This document shows positions 59,068 to 64,000 of a DNA stretch of 64,000 bases, piece by piece. The DNA is from Adiantum capillus-veneris (taxonomy: Eukaryota > Streptophyta > Polypodiopsida > Polypodiales > Pteridaceae). Position 1 is the stretch's first letter. Every line of letters starts with the position of its first letter. A program made the translations under genes and the position numbers. The stretch is taken from NCBI GenBank assembly GCA_014529385.2, contig CM043958.1, positions 157,394,793-157,458,792 of the forward strand. Reading direction: 5' to 3'. The notes under the pieces were generated by a model, which saw only the letters and a program-made list of their open reading frames with translations, did not search any database and was not told the DNA's origin.

Positions 59068-59471
59068 AAAGGTACAGAGGTGTTTTTTACAACCCTAATA
59101 CATTAGTGTCAGTAATGAATGTCTATTTAATTTTTGTTTGTAACTAAGGTTGGAACCTTGAACCTTAAGGGTGTCTTTACACCAATGTTTGGTGTTTACG
59201 TGGGTATAAGTTGTTGGGTTATTTTGGGGGGAGCATATCAATTCTTGAGGCAGTCTTGATGGTTGGGGAGTTAGACACTTCTTTTTGTAGTCATACTGCT
59301 TCTGCTCTACTTGTAATCATGTGTTGATGATGATCATTGCGCAATAAAATACCTTCTTTTATTAATTCATGGTGTTCTTCAGTATTCTTATGTGCAGTAT
59401 TGTAGTGTAGCATGCAATGTCATTGTAGTGCCTGTACTGAAGTATTGTTAGGGTGGTGAACCCCTAACACT

Positions 59472-59490
59472 TTGGCGATCCTGCACTTGT
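59472..59490 (+). promoter_or_regulatory. putative primer-binding site of gypsy C
   Basis: TTGGCGATCCTGCACTTGT starts two bases after the LTR end CCCTAACA. The position is right for a primer site, but the tRNA was not identified. Confidence 0.5.
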
Positions 59491-59502
59491 ATCGAATTTT
59501 GC

Positions 59503-60960
59503 ATGACCCATATGGCACTCAGTATTCAACAAGTTCTTGATATGTTGGCTAACTTGGAACACCTCAAGAAATTTTCCAATTGGATAACCCTGCAGGAAGA
59601 GTTTGAGGAGTATGCAACAGTCTTCTTGAAGGATTTCTTCCCCGAGCTACCAGGAGACATCAAGAATATTGTCGCTAATAAGGTAGTTCAATCCGTTTTG
59701 CCATTTGGAGCTTGCAATTTGCTAGTGTTATAGTCTGTATGAAAGAATGGTGTTGGCATAGTACTTAAGACAGAGAAGAATAAGCAATGCATGAGTGAGT
59801 CAAGGCAAGGTTTAATGTACCACAACACTCATATGGCACAAGGTTTAGACTTAGGAGAGAATTTAATGCAAGGGGAAGATAGGAAGAGGATTCTAGTAGT
59901 GATGACCAAGAAGAACCTGTAAGGGGGGTTGCTGTAGGAGTTGAAATTATTGGGGAGGGGAATGAACTGCAAGAACCTAAACACAGGCTACAGGAGACCC
60001 CACCTGCAAACCAAGGAGGCCAACAAGCAACTTCTCCCACAACAAACCCACTCTTGGGACAATTGGTTAATATACTGCTAGCTCAGATGGTTTTCAGGGC
60101 ACGAAGATAGTTGCAATTTGTACTAGCAGGGGTACCTACTTTACCTTTCAATCCACTATCGATAAGAGTACCAAGAACACTTACGATACCTCCAATGGCT
60201 GCACCAAATCCCAAAGTGGGTGCGGCAAAGTTCAAGGGGAAAAAGTCACAAGATGCTGATAGCCATGTTGGTCAGTTTCAAACAAGGTGGTCTGCAAGTG
60301 GATATGAGGTATTACATCTAGATGATCTGAAGAAAGAACATTTTGCAGCAACACTATAGGGTAAAGCCATGGATTGGTTCTTGCAATATGGCATGGTAGC
60401 GTTTAATAATTATAATGATTTGAAGCAGATATTCTTGTTAAGGTCCAGGGAGGACAAAACACCTGAAGATATTTTGAAGAAATTGAAGCAGAAAGATTTG
60501 TTGGTTGAAGATTATGCACAAAAGTTTAGAAATTTGAACAACAAATTGGAAGTAGCACAACAGCCTTCTATGGAACAGTTGAAAGATTATTTTTGGTAGG
60601 GACTCAAAAAGGAGTTTAGAAGTGCAGTAGCAGGGAGACCCCCATTAGCAAATGCATATGATTTTACTAATTTGATTGAAGTAGCTACAAGAGATGAAAG
60701 AAGGTATGGTGGTAAAACAAAAAGAAGAAGAAGCAAAGTGAAGATTCAGACTCATAATCAGATGAGTCAGAGTCAAAGGATGAGGACTCAGATCACGAAA
60801 TTGAAGAAACTGGTACTGAAGATGAGGATTGGTTAGAAAAGAAGAAACAAAAGAAGAAGAAGAAAGAAAAGAAGAAGCAAAAGAAAGAAAAGAGTAATCA
60901 AAGGAAGGAAAAGAAACAGGGAAAGGAAGAAGTAACTGTAGATGCAATCAACAAAATCAT
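59503..60960 (+). pseudogene. gypsy C gag
   Basis: The region starts with an N-terminal piece (59503-59733). Then 60111-60359 and 60369-60599 hold the gag capsid-like domain (HFAATL / GKAMDWFLQY, FNNYNDLKQIFLLRSR, VEDYAQKFRNLNNKL), the usual retrotransposon-gag pattern. A Lys/Glu-rich tail follows. In-frame stops (60357, 60597) and frame changes disrupt it. It would have formed the particle shell. Confidence 0.8.
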
Positions 60961-61018
60961 TCACGAGAAATTGCAAACAATTGGCATGAACCAATTTGGA
61001 ATGTCAGCAAAACCATAT

Positions 61019-61060
61019 TGTCAGGTATGTCAAAGATTTGGTCATGATTATGAAAATTGT
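61019..61060 (+). pseudogene. gypsy C gag zinc knuckle
   Basis: CQVCQRFGHDYENC is a CX2CX4HX4C nucleocapsid knuckle with all four ligands. It is followed by stop-containing Asn/Gln-rich sequence. Confidence 0.85.
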
Positions 61061-62040
61061 TATTATAACCCAGGCTTTAGGGAAAGAAGACCTCAGCATA
61101 TCAGTCAAAAAATGAGGGAGGTAGCTACAAGTGTGTGGTAGCTCCTCAAGTGGGTAACAAGAGATATCATGGACCTTCACCACAAAGAAGGTTCTAGAGC
61201 CCAAATAATTGGGGGTACCAAAACAAGGGTCAGAATAATATGCAGCAGTTATAGTGAAATTATTGTGGAGTAGTGGGACAAAGGAAGGGACTTGATTGTG
61301 AACTCTGGTGTAGACGCAGAAATGATAGAGGCATCCCCATCATCAGGTACAACAATAACAATAACAACAATAATAGTAGGCCTTAGGAATAGAATCAACA
61401 ACTTCCACCCCAACAAAAACAAAGGCCTCCAGGTCAGTCCAATTAAGTGATGTTGGAAGAATGGATTGAAGAAGAATGGACTCAGGGGAGGATATAATTT
61501 TATTAGGAGGAACAAAAACCTGATCAGGAAATACATGATTCTCAGTCTTCTTAGGGAATGGTCAAACGCTACAACTGTTTGACTGTGCAACTTGTATCCA
61601 AATGGAGGATATTCCTGAGAGCAGTGGATGTACTGAGTCTATGGTTGTAACAAGGTCAAAAGCAAAGACAAAAAAGGAAATTGTGGAATAAAAAGAAGAT
61701 CAAGGTACTCTAAATTGGAAGGACCAATAGGCAGTGAGAACAGAAGTACTCAAGGAAGTGCAAGAGTACCAAGGAGGGAATATACCACGCGAGGAATGGG
61801 AGTTTCCTATAAGATCCTTGGGTAATCAAGGAAAAAGAGTAGTAGACGGAAACAAAACTGCACTGAAAAAGCAGGAAGGTGGTGATGAATTCTATGAAGC
61901 CTTGTTGTCAACTCGAATAGCAATCATTGTAAAGCAAATGCTGAGGCTAGTACATGCATTTTCACAACATTTATTGAGAACATTGACTAATGAAGTCGAA
62001 GAAACAAATTAGTCAACATGCAAGGGAATTGAAGAAAATC

Positions 62041-62480
62041 TTTGTGGGGAAGCATGTGAAGTTCTAGTAATGGATGTTAATTACAAGGTACCATTAGTGG
62101 GGGTATCTATTGGAAAAGTGTTTATACAAGAAGTATTTTTGGATGGCCGTTCAGGAGTTAACATTCTCATGGAGTCAACTTGCAAACGTTTGAATCTTTT
62201 GAATGGGATCCAACACCTTTTCAAGTGAAAATGGCAAACCAGAGGTGGGTTTATCCTTTGGAAAATTTTGAGGCATTTGCAGATTTCAAATGGGGGGTTG
62301 CAGTTTGTAGCCAATTTTGTAGTTCTCTGGTTGGAAGAGTCTATTGTCTCTTATCCAATGATGTTGGGAAGGGCCTGGTTAAGATTATCAAGAGTAAAGC
62401 AGTTATGGGGAGCTGACTCCGTAGTGATCAAAAGAGGAAAGAAGAAAACAGAATGGAGATGGATGCCAAGAAAGTAATAC
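62041..62480 (+). pseudogene. gypsy C protease and linker
   Basis: VFLDGRSGVNILME at about 62130-62175 corresponds to the DGGSGVNI-type active site of plant gypsy proteases. The motif reads DGRSG here. Later pieces in two frames (SYPMMLGRAWLR) correspond to the C-terminal strand of the fold. Frameshifts near 62215 and 62260 break the domain. Confidence 0.72.
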
Positions 62481-62758
62481 CACCTGGTTTCAGGGCACTG
62501 CATGCAGAAGGATTGAACATGGTAGAATAAATTGGGGAGGATGTAGAAGAAGAATTTCTTAGAACCAATTCATTAGTGGTACCTATCTTTGAAGTGGATG
62601 TGCAGAAGATAGCAACTAGGTATGTATTACAACCAAAAGATGATGGGGTGATAGAAATAGTAATATAGGAACCAATGATTGCTCAGGCAGGTAAGCAGTC
62701 CACTAACAAAATGGGTAATGATTTGTTGAAGAATTTACACATTGGAAGCAAAGAATAA

Positions 62759-63103
62759 TTGGAAGCCATTGAAGAAGTAAAGCAGAACAAAAGAGCTTTT
62801 GAACATCAAATGGAAAGAACCGCTAGGGTCACTCAGGATGAACTGCAGAAACTAAAATTGAACACTCAGGAGGAACCACAAACAGTGAAGGTGGCATCAA
62901 AAATGGATGAGGAGTTTAAGCAAAAACTAAAGCAATCATTGCTAGAATTCAAAGAAGTTCTTGCATGTAAATACACAGATATGAAGAGAGTAGATGCTAG
63001 CTTTTGTCAACACAAAATTAACTTGAAAGCAGCAGTTCTAGTTGTACAACAAAGGTACAAGATGAATCCTAACTATGCCAAACAAGTTTGTCATGAAAAA
63101 TAA
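62759..63103 (+). pseudogene. gypsy C RT lead-in, truncated
   Basis: The open frame encodes a helical lead-in ending with LLEFKEVLACKYTDMKRVD, SFCQHKINLK and QQRYKMNPNYAKQV. This matches the region just before the first RT motif (compare DIFSWSYKDLKGVDPEICQH in element A). It ends in a stop at 63101-63103 and the following sequence is unrelated, so the catalytic domain is absent. Confidence 0.75.
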
Positions 63104-63105
63104 TA

Positions 63106-64000
63106 TCTAATTCTCCCAAATGATTTTTTCATGTTAAACTTATCATTTAATATGGCGAGGTACCAGAGGAATAAAAGCTAGAATATTGATAAGGATGCCA
63201 GACCAGTCTCAACAGGGATCCAAAGGAGGTAAAATAGGGATCCAAAGGGAGGCAGTCTGCAAAAGAGAAATGTCATAGAGGTGGACCAATGAGAATTAGG
63301 CTAGAGTAAAATTAGTCTAATCAATTTAGAAATACTTGATGAACCAATAGAAATTAAGCTCCCTATAAGACTATTGGACAATCTACTAAGGCGTCCAATG
63401 AGCATCCAACAGCCCAATGGCTTGCTTGATTCCTATTGGCCAGAAGACTAAAAGGTCCAATGAGAGTTACCTTAAGCTCTCACAAAAGGGGAAAGGGGGA
63501 CACATGTCACAAGGCTATCAATTATGCTTCTTATTTTCTATTGGCTAAGCTTTCCGAGAGCCAATGGGAGGCCATCAATAGAATTTTGGGAGAGGGGTCG
63601 ACCAAGTAGAGAGAGAGTTGGCATTTTTAGGCTAACACACTTCGCTACACACACACACACACACACACAACTTATGTGTTGAGAAAGAACTCCATCTCCT
63701 TCTCCAAGCATTGAGAAGTGGAGGCCTACACCAACAACTCTTGGCTATGTAATGCAAATCCAACCCAGAGCAAATCTTTAATGGCATGCTCATCTCCTCT
63801 ACCATGCTAATTACTAAGCTAAGCTATGGTAGTAGAGTAATTATGTGAGGATAATACTTATTTCTCATAAGATACATCTTCTTCCTCTCAACCTTTCCTC
63901 ATTCCTTGCTAGCTCTCACCATTTTTGAAGGTGTGTGAGGTCTTGGGACTGAGGCTAGGGACACTAGGTGTGTTTTTCAAGCATAGTTTGGTGCATGAAG
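63106..64000. other. non-coding, CCAAT-rich, LTR-like sequence
   Basis: No coding frame is seen. Nine CCAAT or ATTGG pentamers lie in 63286-63565, with a CTATAAG at about 63363 and a CA microsatellite at 63642-63669. The layout suggests a promoter or LTR U3, but no LTR ends were identified. Confidence 0.4.

Larger units (their letters stand above)
53926..63105 (+). mobile_element. Ty3/gypsy element C, 3'-truncated, with copia nested in its LTR
   Basis: The 5' LTR begins TGTTAAGG at 53926 and ends CCCTAACA at 59469, split by copia element B (53965-59067). It is about 436 bp without the insertion. A primer site begins just after (TTGGCGATCC, 59472). Gag, protease and the N-terminal lead-in of RT follow. 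Homology stops near 63105, before the RT catalytic motifs. No integrase or 3' LTR is present. Confidence 0.75.

Overview
The window is nuclear DNA from a vascular plant with a large, repeat-dominated genome. Evidence is Ty1/copia elements primed by initiator tRNA-Met, plant-type Ty3/gypsy pol relics, long GA/CT microsatellites, and one small intron-containing GC-rich gene. The Penelope-like element and the style of the gypsy elements make a fern or gymnosperm more likely than an angiosperm. That placement is an inference, and I cannot name the species.

Layout. 1-9898 is a decayed gypsy element (A): gag, protease, RT, RNase H, integrase, then an extra downstream reading frame. A rearranged copia insertion (135-2352) interrupts its gag. 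9899-15700 holds LTR-like DNA with a recurring 20-bp palindrome and a gag-only relic. 15700-24600 is mostly non-coding, with microsatellites and a 475-bp tandem duplication. 24677-27325 is a 5'-truncated copia on the minus strand. 29555-30119 is the one convincing host gene (two exons, 160 aa, unknown function). 31827-33400 holds copia and gypsy LTR fragments with 54-bp minisatellites.

33991-46300 is a stratified nest. The oldest layer is a minus-strand LTR element. A Penelope-like element (PLE, 35586-41092) sits inside it, flanked by two 1.6-kb direct copies of the target. Inside the PLE lies a young gypsy-type insertion (36262-39278) containing three LTRs, one of them inverted. 46300-53925 has no recognisable gene. 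53926-63105 is the 5' part of a second gypsy element (C), with a nearly complete copia element (B, 53965-59067) in its 5' LTR. 63106-64000 is non-coding and rich in CCAAT boxes.

Main result. Two unrelated LTR-retrotransposon insertions, at 135-2352 and 36262-39278, each lie between perfect 5-bp target-site duplications (TCAAC and AAAGG). Both have scrambled interiors with inverted LTRs. The perfect duplications imply that each scrambled molecule was integrated as one unit, so the rearrangements probably arose during reverse transcription or in the cDNA (template switching, snap-back or autointegration). In the second case the centre of the palindrome is the self-complementary GGCGCC of the tRNA primer-binding site. 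That locus could be transcribed into a long hairpin RNA. All transposon reading frames seen here carry stops, frameshifts or lost catalytic residues, so none looks autonomous.
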